Shown: piece after piece, positions 46,262 through 58,410 of the stretch
How the letters are laid out: each line of letters starts with the position of its first letter
Numbering within the stretch: position 1 is the stretch's first letter
Source of the DNA: Morella rubra
Lineage: Eukaryota; Streptophyta; Magnoliopsida; Fagales; Myricaceae
Direction of reading: 5' to 3'
DNA: 64,000 bases
Assembly: GCA_003952965.2 (NCBI GenBank)
Contig: CM025852.1
Coordinates: 19,665,279-19,729,278 of the forward strand
The notes under the pieces: model-generated
Databases searched by the model: none
Seen by the model: only the letters and a program-made list of their open reading frames with translations
Told to the model about the DNA's origin: nothing
Translations under genes and position numbers: made by a program

Positions 46262-46984
46262 ACGATATCCATAGAAGTATAAAGGATATGACCCTTGGAT
46301 TTGCTGCGATTATATTATGAGATTAATAAGAACCAACGGAGTGCTCCTTATCTAAAATGGACGGATGGATAATGGCTATAGTGGACAATCAGCGACGAAG
46401 AGGATGCTGTACTGGATTGGTGCCCAAAAGTAGGGAGCAAGCCAAAGGCCCAAAAGGACGCCAGCCGTTGGATATACAATTCCGCAATCCGTCGAAAAAA
46501 TTATGGACCAACAAATCAATGTCGTGGAGCTGGGGCCCACTGGCTCGTTAGACCTGGACATGGAGGCAGAGGGACGGACGTCCACGTTGACCGAGAGGTT
46601 TAGGAAGTGGACCCCACACCTGCATGGAAGACGCGTTCGGAGATTAGGATAAAGACTTTAATCGGGGAGAAGTGAGTTCCTTTCTCAATGTTGACGTGAG
46701 GAATCAATAACAATTCAAAAGTGGATGAAAAGTCTAATTAATCCTTTTTTAATAGTAGGATAAAATAACAAGTGAGTTACATGTATAACATATAATTGAG
46801 ATTATCATTTGTTTTAACGAATTAATAGATGACAAAGTATAAATCAAAAAAAATTTAGAGCCACGTAAATAAAATGTGTAAAAATTAAAAGAATGGAATG
46901 TAAGATGTCAAACTCTCCAAACTACGTGCACGCAAAATGTAATTAATCCTAATTATATCTATGAAATGCAGGATATAAGAGAAA
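46262..46984. other. Intergenic DNA without recognisable genes
   Basis: Overlapping open frames near 46357-46585 on both strands have no recognisable domain, and I do not call them. Confidence 0.4.
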
Positions 46985-47401
46985 GGATCAAATACACTTT
47001 GCATATTTATCTTTAGAGTCATTTACACTTTGCACCCCTATATATTATTTTTGAGACATTAGACTTTAAAGTTACACATTTTTTCAATTTAGACCCCGCA
47101 CCCAAATTGCCCATCAATTTAGATAAATTCCATCAAAATTTTTACACATTGCCCCCTTATTTTTGGAGGTATATACACGTTGGTCCTTTATCTTTGGGCG
47201 TATGTACACATTATCTCCCTTATCTTTGGAGGTATTTACACATTGCGCCCTACATTTTGACGGAATCCGTCTAAATTAACTGGCAAATTTGATGCGGGTC
47301 CAAATTGAAAAAAATGTGTAAGTTAAAGGGTCAAATACAAAAATAATAAAGTGTAAAGTGTAAATAATTCTAAAAATAAGGGGATAAAGTGTATTTAACC
47401 C
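46985..47401. mobile_element. Mutator-type foldback MITE with 9-bp target duplication
   Basis: The ends GGATCAAATACACTTTGC and GTGTATTTAACCC are inverted repeats that extend inward imperfectly (ATTTACACTTTGC versus AAGTGTAAATAATTC). TAAGAGAAA flanks both sides exactly (46976-46984 and 47402-47410). A 9-bp duplication with long inverted ends is diagnostic of Mutator-like MITEs. It has no coding capacity. Confidence 0.75.
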
Positions 47402-47784
47402 TAAGAGAAAAAAAAAGTAGCGGTGAAGAAAAGGTAAAGATCAAAGGTGAGAAGAATCAGAGTTCAATGGTGTGGTTCAAAACAAAAACCTTGATACTTC
47501 TTCCTGTGTATAAATTTTCAATATAAAAAGAGCTTTTGGACCTTTTGATCTTTGCGCAGTTAGTCTTAATTTTGATGCTTGTAAATTTGTAATAAAGATT
47601 TGAGGTCTCTGTTTTTGGATCTCTGATCTCTGAACTCTGTTTCTTCTGATAATTGAATCGTTTGCCTTGAAAACACAAGTTCTGAAAGGAATATTTTAAA
47701 CGCGTTATGTGGAAATATTGGAAGTTTTTACACCTTTTGCTAAAACCCTTCTCTCCTTTCTTCAACTGAGGGCAATTCTGACCA

Positions 47785-49193
47785 CAACGGCCTCCGGACG
47801 CTGCCTAACTGGCCTTACTAGGCGCGGCGAAATTATAAAAAAAAATTATATAATATAAATATTATATTAAATTATAAATTAGTATAATAAAAATTATATC
47901 AATTATATTCAAGATTATTAATAATTTAATCAGCAATTTTTTAATTTTCATACAACCATTTTCTATAGAATGTTAAATTTTATCTATTATCCAAAACAAA
48001 TAATTTACTACAATAAACAAAAAAACTTAAAATAATAAAAATTTACCATATCTAATCTCANNNNNNNNNNNNNNNNNNNNNNNNNNNNNNNNNNNNNNNN
48101 NNNNNNNNNNNNNNNNNNNNNNNNNNNNNNNNNNNNNNNNNNNNNNNNNNNNNNNNNNNNNNNNNNNNNNNNNNNNNNNNNNNNNNNNNNNNNNNNNNNN
48201 NNNNNNNNNNNNNNNNNNNNNNNNNNNNNNNNNNNNNNNNNNNNNNNNNNNNNNNNNNNNNNNNNNNNNNNNNNNNNNNNNNNNNNNNNNNNNNNNNNNN
48301 NNNNNNNNNNNNNNNNNNNNNNNNNNNNNNNNNNNNNNNNNNNNNNNNNNNNNNNNNNNNNNNNNNNNNNNNNNNNNNNNNNNNNNNNNNNNNNNNNNNN
48401 NNNNNNNNNNNNNNNNNNNNNNNNNNNNNNNNNNNNNNNNNNNNNNNNNNNNNNNNNNNNNNNNNNNNNNNNNNNNNNNNNNNNNNNNNNNNNNNNNNNN
48501 NNNNNNNNNNNNNNNNNNNNNNNNNNNNNNNNNNNNNNNNNNNNNNNNNNNNNNNNNNNNNNNNNNNNNNNNNNNNNNNNNNNNNNNNNNNNNNNNNNNN
48601 NNNNNNNNNNNNNNNNNNNNNNNNNNNNNNNNNNNNNNNNNNNNNNNNNNNNNNNNNNNNNNNNNNNNNNNNNNNNNNNNNNNNNNNNNNNNNNNNNNNN
48701 NNNNNNNNNNNNNNNNNNNNNNNNNNNNNNNNNNNNNNNNNNNNNNNNNNNNNNNNNNNNNNNNNNNNNNNNNNNNNNNNNNNNNNNNNNNNNNNNNNNN
48801 NNNNNNNNNNNNNNNNNNNNNNNNNNNNNNNNNNNNNNNNNNNNNNNNNNNNNNNNNNNNNNNNNNNNNNNNNNNNNNNNNNNNNNNNNNNNNNNNNNNN
48901 NNNNNNNNNNNNNNNNNNNNNNNNNNNNNNNNNNNNNNNNNNNNNNNNNNNNNNNNNNNNNNNNNNNNNNNNNNNNNNNNNNNNNNNNNNNNNNNNNNNN
49001 NNNNNNNNNNNNNNNNNNNNNNNNNNNNNNNNNNNNNNNNNNNNNNNNNNNNNNNNNNNNATTTTGTATCTCGAAAAGTTAGAAAAATTAATTATAAATA
49101 TTTTTTTATTAAAATATTTTTAAAAAAATTTATATAAAAAAGCTTAATTGTTAACATGGCCTTAGGCCTCAATTTTTTATTGAGCCGGCCCTG
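47785..49193. mobile_element. hAT-like element containing the assembly gap
   Basis: The right end TTGAGCCGGCCCTG (ending 49193) is the inverted CAGGGCCGGC terminus common in plant hAT elements, preceded by GCCTTAGGCCTC. On the left, CTGGCCTTACTAGGCGCGGC near 47809 resembles the opposite end. The interior is very AT-rich and mostly N. The left boundary and target duplication are not fixed. Confidence 0.4.
48061..49060. other. Assembly gap, 1000 N
   Basis: Exactly 1000 unresolved bases, a conventional placeholder, so the true length may differ. Confidence 0.99.
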
Positions 49194-49812
49194 GTTAAAT
49201 GTTCAACGATTAAAGAACCACCCAAACATCCTTGTTTAATTATCTCTTTCACTTCTATGACATTCTGCTAGATCTAGCCATAAAATGCAATTATCTAGAG
49301 ACGTAACAGGATTCAGCTGGATAAAAAGGGGCGGACTTCGCTATCCATGCCAGAAGTGAATTGAAATTCGACCTTCTAACGTCTACTGCACAAATTGTAA
49401 CATTCTTGCATCTAAATTTCACTAGTATGGGGTCTGAAGAATGGTCGCTCAAGCCTATTTTTTCTTGGTAGTGAGTTTACTGAGAAAGACTCACGCAGAC
49501 GCCTCGAATGCCACAGATCAAGTTGTGTCAAATGACATAACCATGGGGAATTGGGGATATAAGCAGTGAGTTCAGATCCAAAGGTTAAACGTACACATTG
49601 GTGTGGCAACTAAACAAAATGACCAATTGAGACTTTATTTGCCGTGCATAGCAATCATAAGTAGAGGCATTACATTACACATCTCCAGAAGTATATCAAC
49701 ATGTGAAATTGGAGGAAAGAAGGAGGCATAGTTGCTTGTGCATACAAGAAGGAACATTTAGAAGCATGGAACCATTTTGATTCTTCATCATTGCTTGATG
49801 GGTCTGCAAATG
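49194..49812. other. Intergenic DNA and 3' flank of the small CPCC gene
   Basis: No other gene is supported. The segment just left of 49813 would carry the 3' UTR of the minus-strand ORF. Confidence 0.35.
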
Positions 49813-49977
49813 TCACTCTTTCTTCTCTTCTTTCTTCTCTTCCTTCTTCTCTTCCTTCTTCTCTTCCTTCTTGGTTTCCTTCTTCTCTCCCTTGGCTTCC
49901 TTCCCCTTTGCCGTGCCCGCCTTGGGCTTCACGAAGCAAAAACACGAGCAACAAGGGCACTGGAACAAGAACTTCAT
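49813..49977 (-). CDS. Small CPCC / Lys-Glu-rich protein
   Basis: A 54-residue ORF beginning MKFLFQCPCCSCFCF. Its six closely spaced Cys next to aromatic residues could be a palmitoylated or metal-binding N-terminus. After KPKAGTAKGKEAKGEKKE it becomes a tandem KKEE repeat (KKEEKKEEKKEE) to the stop. The ATG was chosen because only a TTG precedes it in frame. The repeat DNA is a near-perfect 12-base CTTCTCTTCCTT pattern, so part of the ORF may be microsatellite expansion. I have a vague impression of similar short plant proteins but cannot name a family or function. Confidence 0.45.
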   Translation of the reverse strand: MKFLFQCPCCSCFCFVKPKAGTAKGKEAKGEKKETKKEEKKEEKKEEKKEEKKE

Positions 49978-51259
49978 CGCTGTTGCCTTCCCCAACCTCA
50001 AGTTGTTCCAAACACCCTTTTAAGAATGGAAAAGGTCCATTTGCTCTCTATTTTTTATCCTCTTTCTTATCTAATAATGCTGCTCCCTTTGTTTCTGTTT
50101 TGTTTTTCTTTTTTTCCTTTTGGTTCTTTTGTCCATTTATCTTCAGTAGCCCATTGGACTCCACCTCAAGTTTCTTTCAATAAATAATGCCTTCAATAAT
50201 GCCAGCTTTAGGCGGTGAAAATGACGGGGCTAGACCATGTTGAACCACGAGGCCAATACCTCCATGTGGGTCAAGTTTAGCTGTATGTCTCGGAGCAAAA
50301 GAGGGACTCCTTTTGATTCCTTTTTGGCTTTGTCTCGCACCAAATGATTGAATAGCTGGCAAGCAACGATCAAAAGCAGGATTTCCTACGACTATGTTTG
50401 GGTTGTTCTTAAAATTTTTTAAAATTTATTCGTAATAATTTTTTCATCAATTTTAATATTTATTTTAAAATTTTAATAATTTTTTATAACTCTAAACTTT
50501 TAACAAATTTTTTATCAATTTTAAATACACTAATCTTAAACACTATAAAATATTTTCAAAACCAAAAATCCAAACGTAACCTAACAGTTTTCCCATTGCG
50601 CAAGAATTTACGATCAGCACTGACACCTTTATCGTCGTTCCTGGATAAAACTAGAAGCTAAAGTCCAGCAAAGAAAGATGAATCTAATAAATTTTAAACC
50701 AACCGCACTTCATATCGTGGTCGGATTATTTGTCCTACGTTTGGATAAAGGCGAGAGAAGCCATGTGATAGCAAGCAACCAGATTTGACTTTCGTGTCTC
50801 CATGTCCAAAAGTAATACGCTTTGAGGGCGACTATGACTAAATTTGAAGAGAATACCAGGGGAAGTGTCACGACTGTTTCCTGGGAGTTAACCAATCACA
50901 TTGCTAACCACCTGAAATGTCAGTAGCCTACTCTTAAGCTTTATACTAATCTGCAGTGTTCTTGTATTTCCTGAAAAGTTAACTAGAAAACATTTTCAAG
51001 TTGTATTAACTACAACATATAGAAGGGACTTTAGGCATTGTTCATATCACAACCACCGTTATTGGCTCCACCAGAAAACGCCAAGATGTTTACACTGAAA
51101 TTTGGGAGCATCTCTGGAAGATTTCTTCCCCATGTTTATTGTTTTGAGAAAACATGCCAAAATCGTATGGCAGAGCAGCTTGATGGAGGGAGGCCACTGG
51201 TCATAATACTTATAGAGGCCTCGAAGGGAGAACTTTATTATTCTCAAAATACTTAAGGT
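49978..51259. other. Intergenic DNA with a MITE-like AT-rich stretch
   Basis: Segment 50391-50585 is bounded by TATGTTTGGGTTG and CCAAACGTAACC, rough inverted ends of a possible MITE. Its AT-rich interior repeats AATTTTTTAT-type phrases. No gene is visible. Confidence 0.35.
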
Positions 51260-53605
51260 TCAAAGTCGATGTGATGGCTTCACCGGTTCAGAGACTTTTC
51301 GATAGTCATACACCCCAATACCACGTTTCCGTCCAAGTCGACCTGCATCCACATATTGCACAAGAAGCGGACAGGGAGCATATTTACTGTCTCCAAGGCC
51401 AGCATGAAGAACTTTCATTATGGACAAGCAGACATCCAATCCAATAAAATCTGCCAGCTCTAGCGGACCCATTGGATGGTTTGTTCCCAGCTTCATACCC
51501 GTATCGATGTCTTCCTTTGTTGCTACACCAGTATAAAGAGTAAGAAATGCTTCATTTATCATCGGCATGAGGATCCGGTTCACAATGAAGCCCGAATAAT
51601 CCTGAGAGCATATAACTGTCTTGCCAAACCTGTAAAGGGAAAGCCACCAGATAAAGATGGAAAGCCCAAACATGCATAACCTGCCACTATCTATAGAGTT
51701 CTGTGACCATTACATAGCAAGCAGATAAAAGCTACTTGAACACATAAGAAAGAAAGGATGTATGCCACTAACGGAAAGGGGAGAGAGGTTTTTAACAGCG
51801 CCCTCACTCCTCAGGCGAGCAGACATTTGCAAGCACAACAACACAAGCAGTGTGTTCACCACACCACAATCTGGAGAAGATGAGATTCAATTTTACCTTT
51901 CCTATTATTTGGGTAGACTGATCCAGAATGTGTTAATACTGTCATTAACAGGGGCAGCTGGAGAGGATGGTGTGCTAGGTTAACAAAAATAAATATATTC
52001 TACCTCATGGAAAGGTTCAATCAATCACCTCTCTGCCAAGGCTTTTGTGGCATTAAATGTCTCATCAGAAGTGTCTGCACCTCGGACTATCTCAACCAGT
52101 TTCATAATAGGAGGAGGATTCATGAAATGCATGCCAATCACCTGCAAAAGAAAACATTGGCCGGACCAAATTTATTACTAGTCCTGCAGAACAAATCTGT
52201 GTTCTTAAACACCCCAAAGACCCTGGTATTAACTAACACGAGTATATGCTATATCAGGTATTTAAGCATATAAGCTCAGGGCAAGCAAAGATATTCAGAG
52301 TATAACCTGGTGGGGTCTGCCAGTCGCAGCTGCTAGACGAGTAATAGAGATGGAGCTTGTATTAGATGCCAAAATGGCTGAACTTTTTGCAATCTTATCA
52401 AGTTCGAGAAACAACTTTCTCTTCACATCTTCAGATTCCACAATAGCTTCAATAATAACATCAGCTGAACAAAGCTCTTCCAAGTTTTCCGTACACCGCA
52501 AATGTCCCATTGCACTGCTCCCTGCAGCCTTTTGAGCAGAGTTGACCAATTTTGTTAGCATTAGAATGTTTTCACAGCATAAACTTGTATGAATTCAGGG
52601 AACAATTGAACTTATTCCTCTTCATACATGAAATTTCTGTTCTCACGATTTTGTACCTACGAAGATATCAATGTCGGAAAAGAACCAGGCAGATCATAAC
52701 TGGCTCGCGACCCACCACTAGCTCTATGGAGCTAATTCAGCCCCGTGAACCGTCTAAATAAACGGAACAAAAAAATCCGGCTTCTGAGCAGCGCTAAGAC
52801 ACTAAAAACAAAAAAGTTCGGCTTCTGAGCAGCACCAAGACACTAAATTCGTTTTGAAGCCACTGAAAAACAAAGAAAAGTTAACCGGTCGAACGTCCGA
52901 CGCTGCGAATGCTGCTTTGCCTTTTGCTAAATAAAGCGCCTCAGGATTTTGAGTTCCAGTATGAAATAGTTTTCTTTCGAAATCCACAAGCAACGAGGTC
53001 AAGTTAAGAACTCCATTGAGCACGATACAAAATCGGCAGAATGTGATGCCTGCGATACTCCTTCCTTCGTCTTCCCCAGTAAAAGTGAAGCTTACTTTTG
53101 CATCTCAGCCTATTCATCACGTGACACCAAATTTAAACCCCCAATTTTTCCTTTTTCTACATCTTTCACAACATGGATTATGTTCATTTTGAGTATACAA
53201 ATAAAGCACACATTTAACAACTCTCAATACAATAAGTCATCATCCAAGAGTACGGTGTCAGTCCTCGAGTATTGAGTAATTAGGCTTATATTTTAGTACA
53301 GTGTGAGAAGGGTTTTGGAATAAAGGCCGGTCTGTCTATAAAGATATATTGGAGTTTATGACGCCCAAATATTGCATAGAATAAATTAGAGACGGAGAGA
53401 GAAGGGGTGGATATGGAACCTGTGAGAGTTGGCCTTTGGAGACTAAGCGCTGGATGGAAGAAGAGATGGACTTGGAGGCCCGGGCGAGAGCCTCGGGGTT
53501 GGAGTCAATCAGCCAAACGTCGAGGCCGTGCATAGCGCCGAGCTGGGCAATTCCTGAGCCCATTTGGCCGCTGCCCACCACTCCCATGCTCTTCATCTCC
53601 GCCAT
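51260..53605 (-). CDS. 3-hydroxybutyryl-CoA dehydrogenase (3-hydroxyacyl-CoA dehydrogenase family)
   Basis: Four exons join in phase to 296 codons: 53605-53420, 52528-52307, 52141-52029, 51629-51260. The Rossmann motif [15 protein letters not shown] (GxGxxG at 11-16) and WLID bind NAD(P). The catalytic His141 and Glu153 lie in [15 protein letters not shown] with the usual spacing, and [12 protein letters not shown] and [14 protein letters not shown] are family signatures. The C-terminal domain ([17 protein letters not shown]) completes the fold, with no truncation. It oxidises 3-hydroxyacyl-CoA to 3-oxoacyl-CoA; plant homologues are peroxisomal. The C-terminal HRL is only a weak match to a PTS1 signal. 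The ATG of [11 protein letters not shown] is used because upstream in-frame starts are non-ATG. Exon 2 uses the acceptor CAAAAG, which restores the family length exactly. Confidence 0.94.
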
Positions 53606-56183
53606 CTTTCCCCTTTTTCGTTTTGGTTGTTTGATCGCAGCGATCGCTGTCCGCTGCCTTGATAGAATAGTAGTTCTGACAGACTGCCAAAATTTGCAGA
53701 GGATAATGGACTGGGCCAAAGGAGCAGGTCCTCACGCAGTTTCATAGAGTGCGTAGTGTAATCCAGTGGAGACGACTCCACTCCACCCTATCCGAAACAA
53801 GGAACAATATTAAATCATACAAAATTTGATTTACGCTTAAAATATTAATATTATTTTTAAGTATAAACTAATTTCGAGTCTTTAGATTCTTAAATTATCT
53901 AAAGACATGCGCCCAATAATTTGATTTTAAGCTTTAACTTATATAGAACCTATATTATAAATTTAATAATCCAAAAGGCACGAATTTGTTTACCTTACAG
54001 TGATATTGAGCTCAAAAATTTTAGGCATCTTTTTTTTTTTCTTTTTTAATTTCAGGTAATATTCCACAAAATTGTTCCCTGTAATGAAATATTTCAATAC
54101 TGAAAAGTATTCATACTTTAGTAATATTGGCTCTATTTACTAGAGAGAAGGTGTATTCAATTTAATAACCAAGTTAGTGAATTTTTTTTTTTTTTTTCTA
54201 TGTAAACCTGAATTTTATTTTATTGAAAAACACACAATAATATAAATGACTTCTCAAGATCGGATGCAACGAACAGGGACAAATAATCCATTACAGCATC
54301 ATTAAACGCCCATAGGACATATATCTAACCTTAAAGGCCTAGTTCCTAATGGCTATAAAGGCCTCAACTAAATGGATCTAAAGGTTTGTAAATTTTATGC
54401 AGGTCTAAATATTCAAAAATAATTTAGTCGAAAATGGCGGTTATTAGAGGAGTGAGTAATCGAGTACCTCGCTTCCCACTTCCTCAAAAGAGTGTCTATA
54501 TCAACACAAATAAACAACAAAGTTCACAACAAAAGAGAGTTAAAGAGAGGGCAGAGGACCACCAGGACAGCATGTAATACTCCGAATTCCACTTAGAGTG
54601 AGAAAAAAGAAAGGAATTTGAGATGGTCAAGTCTCATTTTAAGATCTTACTAAATTGAACTGCCATTATTTTTCTTGGGGTCGTTACACAGCAGCTGCAA
54701 AGAAGATCTAAGGCCACTGATACCGACCAACTGATTCAAGTCCGCGGAAAGTCGCCAAAACTGGATCGTCGCTGCTTGCTCCCTTCTACAGATTCCCGCT
54801 GGAAAAAAGAAAAAAACACGAGGAAAACCCAACCAAACACACGAAAAGGAAGCCGCTGGCCGGTTGGAAACTGACCAAAAAACAAAGCCGCAAGAAACCA
54901 CCGAAAATCTCCAAAACAGATCAAAAAAGGGTCGGGCACGTGACACTCACGCATGCACTTGGCCGCGCGTGGGAGTACATGCACCGGCCAACGGCTTGCG
55001 TATACCAACCCTGTAGCACGTGGTCACCAAAGGCCACCAAGGACAGCGGGATCTAGTGTTGAAAATGGCCACAAGGAAGATCCAAAACAGGTAGCAAAAT
55101 GGGTGAAAACAATGGGCTCCAGCCAAGAGAGGGAGAGAAGAGGGAGAGGGAGGGGAGGGCAGCGGCGGGAGGAGCACGCTAATCATAAAAAAGGGGGATG
55201 CGGTTTAGATGAAGGGGAAGGAGAAAATTCTAGAGGGCAGAACTTCTCTCTCTAGAATACCAAATTATCAATGTATATGTACTTCCAAATTCTAACTTTT
55301 AGTGAGTTACTTGTTTCTGTTTTTTTTTTTTTCTCCTAAGCAGTGACTTACTTGTTTCATGAACAAATGATTTATGCAAAAGGACCGATCTTCGCGTTTG
55401 ATAAAATGGCATTTGCCCAGTCATTTCTGGCTTACATTAGACCCACGCAAAATGGACACTCAGTTTCTGATACTTTAGTTTTTAAAATATTATCCCGCAG
55501 AGTATGGGTTTGATTTCAAGTGCTAGATATATTATTAAATAAATACCAAGCTACATGGACTGATACTTTGTTTTGACGACACCACCAGATGATTGCCTCC
55601 AAAAAATAAATTTGGAATTGTTTGGGCGTCATTGTGGTTTGGGAGATTAGGGCTGAACCGGAGTGGAAGTGCAAATGAGCAAATGTAACTCAAGCTCGAT
55701 ATTTTGTTGGGTACAAGGGTGGACGAAAAATAAGAATAAAAGGGAAAGGAAGGGTAATAGGAGTGAGAGGAGGTAGTAAGATTCTCTTTAATTTGTTGTT
55801 CGAGATGGATGGTCTAATTCAGAGAGAAAGAGACTGCATGTGAGCCTTACAACATTCAATATCACTGTATTAATTGTTGGACAGCTTGAGCCACACAATA
55901 TTTACTGTAAGCAGTTCAAATTGAAGAGGATCTAATCCGAAGGAGAGCAATAAAAGGATAAGGACAAATGTGCATTTAAGAGTCTTCTTATTTGCTAAGA
56001 TTTTTCGTCGAAGAGAGAGAAGAGAAGGACTTTGACGAAGAGGGAGCGAAGAGAGAAAACTCGATGAAGAGAGAGGGAGAGGAATTAAGTTTTGGTTTTT
56101 GTCAAACATTTCAATGAGGGGTATTTCGATTAAATTAGGTGGAGGAAGATCATGTCAATCCATGTGGGGCCATTGCGGTCTGG
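53606..56183. other. Intergenic DNA with GA-rich and AT-rich stretches
   Basis: A GC-richer part (54660-55250) has open frames on both strands without recognisable domains. A purine-rich block at 56010-56101 recurs in interrupted form at 56650-56745. No gene is supported. Confidence 0.4.
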
Positions 56184-57062
56184 TTTGACGCCCAATTAGG
56201 ACGGCAGGTGAACATTGATGATGCCTCAAACATAAGAGGCGCAATTATCCATTTTGAAACTTGAGAGAACGAGATTAATTTTGGTCAATAATTAGGAGGC
56301 CTATTATGATATTATGATAGACCACAACGATCCCAAATTTACATGGAGTAAAATGAGGGATGTGCAAAAGTAGATGTGGGTTGTTGAAGACTTGGTCATA
56401 GCCGTTGTTAACTATTTAGCATTTGTTAGCTAACATTTTATTATTGTGTCTTTTATTTTAAGTGGTGTCTTTGTTTTATGAAGTTGTGGTCCTAAGTTTA
56501 GGAAAAGTTATTAGTAGTTGTTTATTTAAATTTTGCTAGAAGCATTAATAAAATTAAGCATATTTTTATCCAAACAAATTGAGGTTTGTTCTCACCCAAA
56601 GAGAATTCTATCGACTTTGCTAGAGCTCTGACTAGGACCTATCAATGGTATCCTGGAGAGAGAAGAGAAGGACTTTGACAAAAAGAGGGAGCGTTTAGAG
56701 AAAACTCGATGAAGCCTTCAAGAAGGGAGAGGAATTAAGTTTTGGTTGGTGTTGTTGGCAAACTCCACCAACTAGAAACTACGATCAATTGCCTGTCCGA
56801 GGCTTTGTTTTCTTTCAACATTAGGACTAGTCATCACCATAATGATTGTTCTCGCACCACAAGTGCAAAGAATATAGATGACACAGATGGAGACCTGCAA
56901 ATTTTTTCATCAAAAATGGCTAAGCTCGAGTTTCCAAGGTACTCCGGTGATGACCCTACTAAGTGGTTCAACCACATTGATCAATTATTTGAGTATCAAA
57001 GCAATATGGAAGCACAAAAGGTTTCCTTGAAGTCATTTCATCTCCAAGGTAAAGCCAAGTAA
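56184..57062 (+). repeat. Tandem copy 1 of flank + LTR + gag fragment
   Basis: This segment matches 57081-57980 in direct orientation, including 131 bases of sequence 5' of the LTR, so flank and element were duplicated together. Between 56650 and 56745 it mixes element and host sequence (see findings). It contains its own LTR (56315-56644). Confidence 0.75.
56315..56644 (+). mobile_element. LTR copy 1 (330 bp)
   Basis: Ends TGATAG...CTATCA, preceded by TATTA. The following primer-site-like bases read TGGTATCCTGG instead of TGGTATCAGAGC, so priming is disrupted. Confidence 0.75.
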
Positions 57063-57211
57063 TGGTGGCAATGGTTGCGTTTTGACGCCCAATTAGGACG
57101 GCAGGTGAACATTGATGATGCCTCAAACATAAGAGGCGCAATTATCCATTTTGAAACTTGAGAGAACGAGATTAATTTTGGTCAATAATTAGGAGGCCTA
57201 TTATGATATTA

Positions 57212-57548
57212 TGATAGACCACAACGATCCCAAATTTACATGGAGTAAAATGAGGGATGTGCAAAAGTAGATGTGGGTTGTTGAAGACTTGGTCATAGCC
57301 GTTGTTAACTATTTAGCATTTGTTAGCTAACATTTTACAGACAATTATTGTGTCTTTTATTTTAAGTGGTGTCTTTGTTTTATGAAGTTGTGGTCCTAAG
57401 TTTAGGAAAAGTTGTTAGTAGTTGTTTATTTAAATTCTGCTAGAAGCTTTAATAAAATTAAGCATATTTTTATCCAAACAACTTGAGGTTTGTTCTCACC
57501 CAAAGAGAATTCTATCGACTTTGCTAGAGCTCTGACTAGGACCTATCA
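57212..57548 (+). repeat. 5' LTR
   Basis: A 337-bp LTR with TGATAG/CTATCA ends, directly followed by the primer-binding site. Confidence 0.85.
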
Positions 57549-57569
57549 ATGGTATCAGAGCCTGGTTCA

Positions 57570-57980
57570 ATGGCCACTCACAAAAAGAGAATCGAGCGTT
57601 TAGAAGCAAGATTTGGCAGCCTTCAAGAACGCTTCCGCCAAATGGAGCTTGGTGTTGTTGGCAAACTCCACCAACTAGAAACTACGATCAATTGGCCTGT
57701 CCCGAGGCTTTGTTTTTTACCTTTCAAGCATTAAGGAACTAGTCATCACATAATGAATTGTTCTCCGCACCACAAGTGGCAAAGAATAGAGATGACACGG
57801 ATGGAGGCCGGCAACTTTTTCTTTTTATCAAAAATGGCTAAGCTTGAGTTTCCAAGGTACTCCGGTGATGACCCTACTAAGTGGTTCAACCACATTGATC
57901 AATTATTTGAGTATCAAAGCAATATGGAAGCACAAAAGGTTTCCTTGAAGTCATTTCATCTCCAAGGTAAAGCCAAGTAA
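57570..57980 (+). pseudogene. Retrotransposon gag remnant
   Basis: It begins MATHKKRIERLEARFGSLQE after the primer site, loses frame near 57720, then continues MAKLEFPRYSGDDPTKWFNH to GKAK followed by TAA. The residues past the stop read WWQWLR, the continuation of the Ty3/gypsy-type gag motif. The same TAA occurs in the copies at 57060 and 58291. Confidence 0.7.
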
Positions 57981-58410
57981 TGGTGGCAATGGTTGCGTTG
58001 AAAACACACGAAGGATGACCGAACGGTGACATAGGCAATTTTTTAAGGAGAGTCCACGTGGACTTTGAAGACAAAGATCCACTGAAAGAGGGAGTATTGA
58101 TAGACCACAATGATCCCAACTTTACTTGGAGTTAAATGAGGGATGTGCAAAAGCAGATGTGGGCTATTGAAGACTTGGTGATGACCCTACTAAGTGGTTC
58201 AACCACATGGATCAATTATTTGAGTATCAAAGCACTACGGAAGCACAAAAGATTTCCTTGAAGTCATTTCATCTCCAAGGTAAAGCCAAGTAATGGTGGC
58301 AATGGTTGCGTTGAAAACACACGAAGGATGACCGAACGGTGACATAGGCAATTTTTTAAGGAGAGTCCACGTGGATTTTGAAGACAAAGATCCATTGAAA
58401 GAGGGAGTAT

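Noticed and set aside
46357..46585. Overlapping 64- and 69-codon frames on opposite strands
   Set aside because: Short, overlapping and without domain, signal peptide or conserved neighbour.
49670..50187. Longer frames (113-136 codons) over the CTTCTCTTCC repeat
   Set aside because: They are low-complexity translations of the same microsatellite; only the frame with the CPCCSCFCF start looks protein-like.
54650..55255. Several frames of 80-100 codons on both strands
   Set aside because: All lie in a GC/GA-rich patch with biased composition; no domain is visible.
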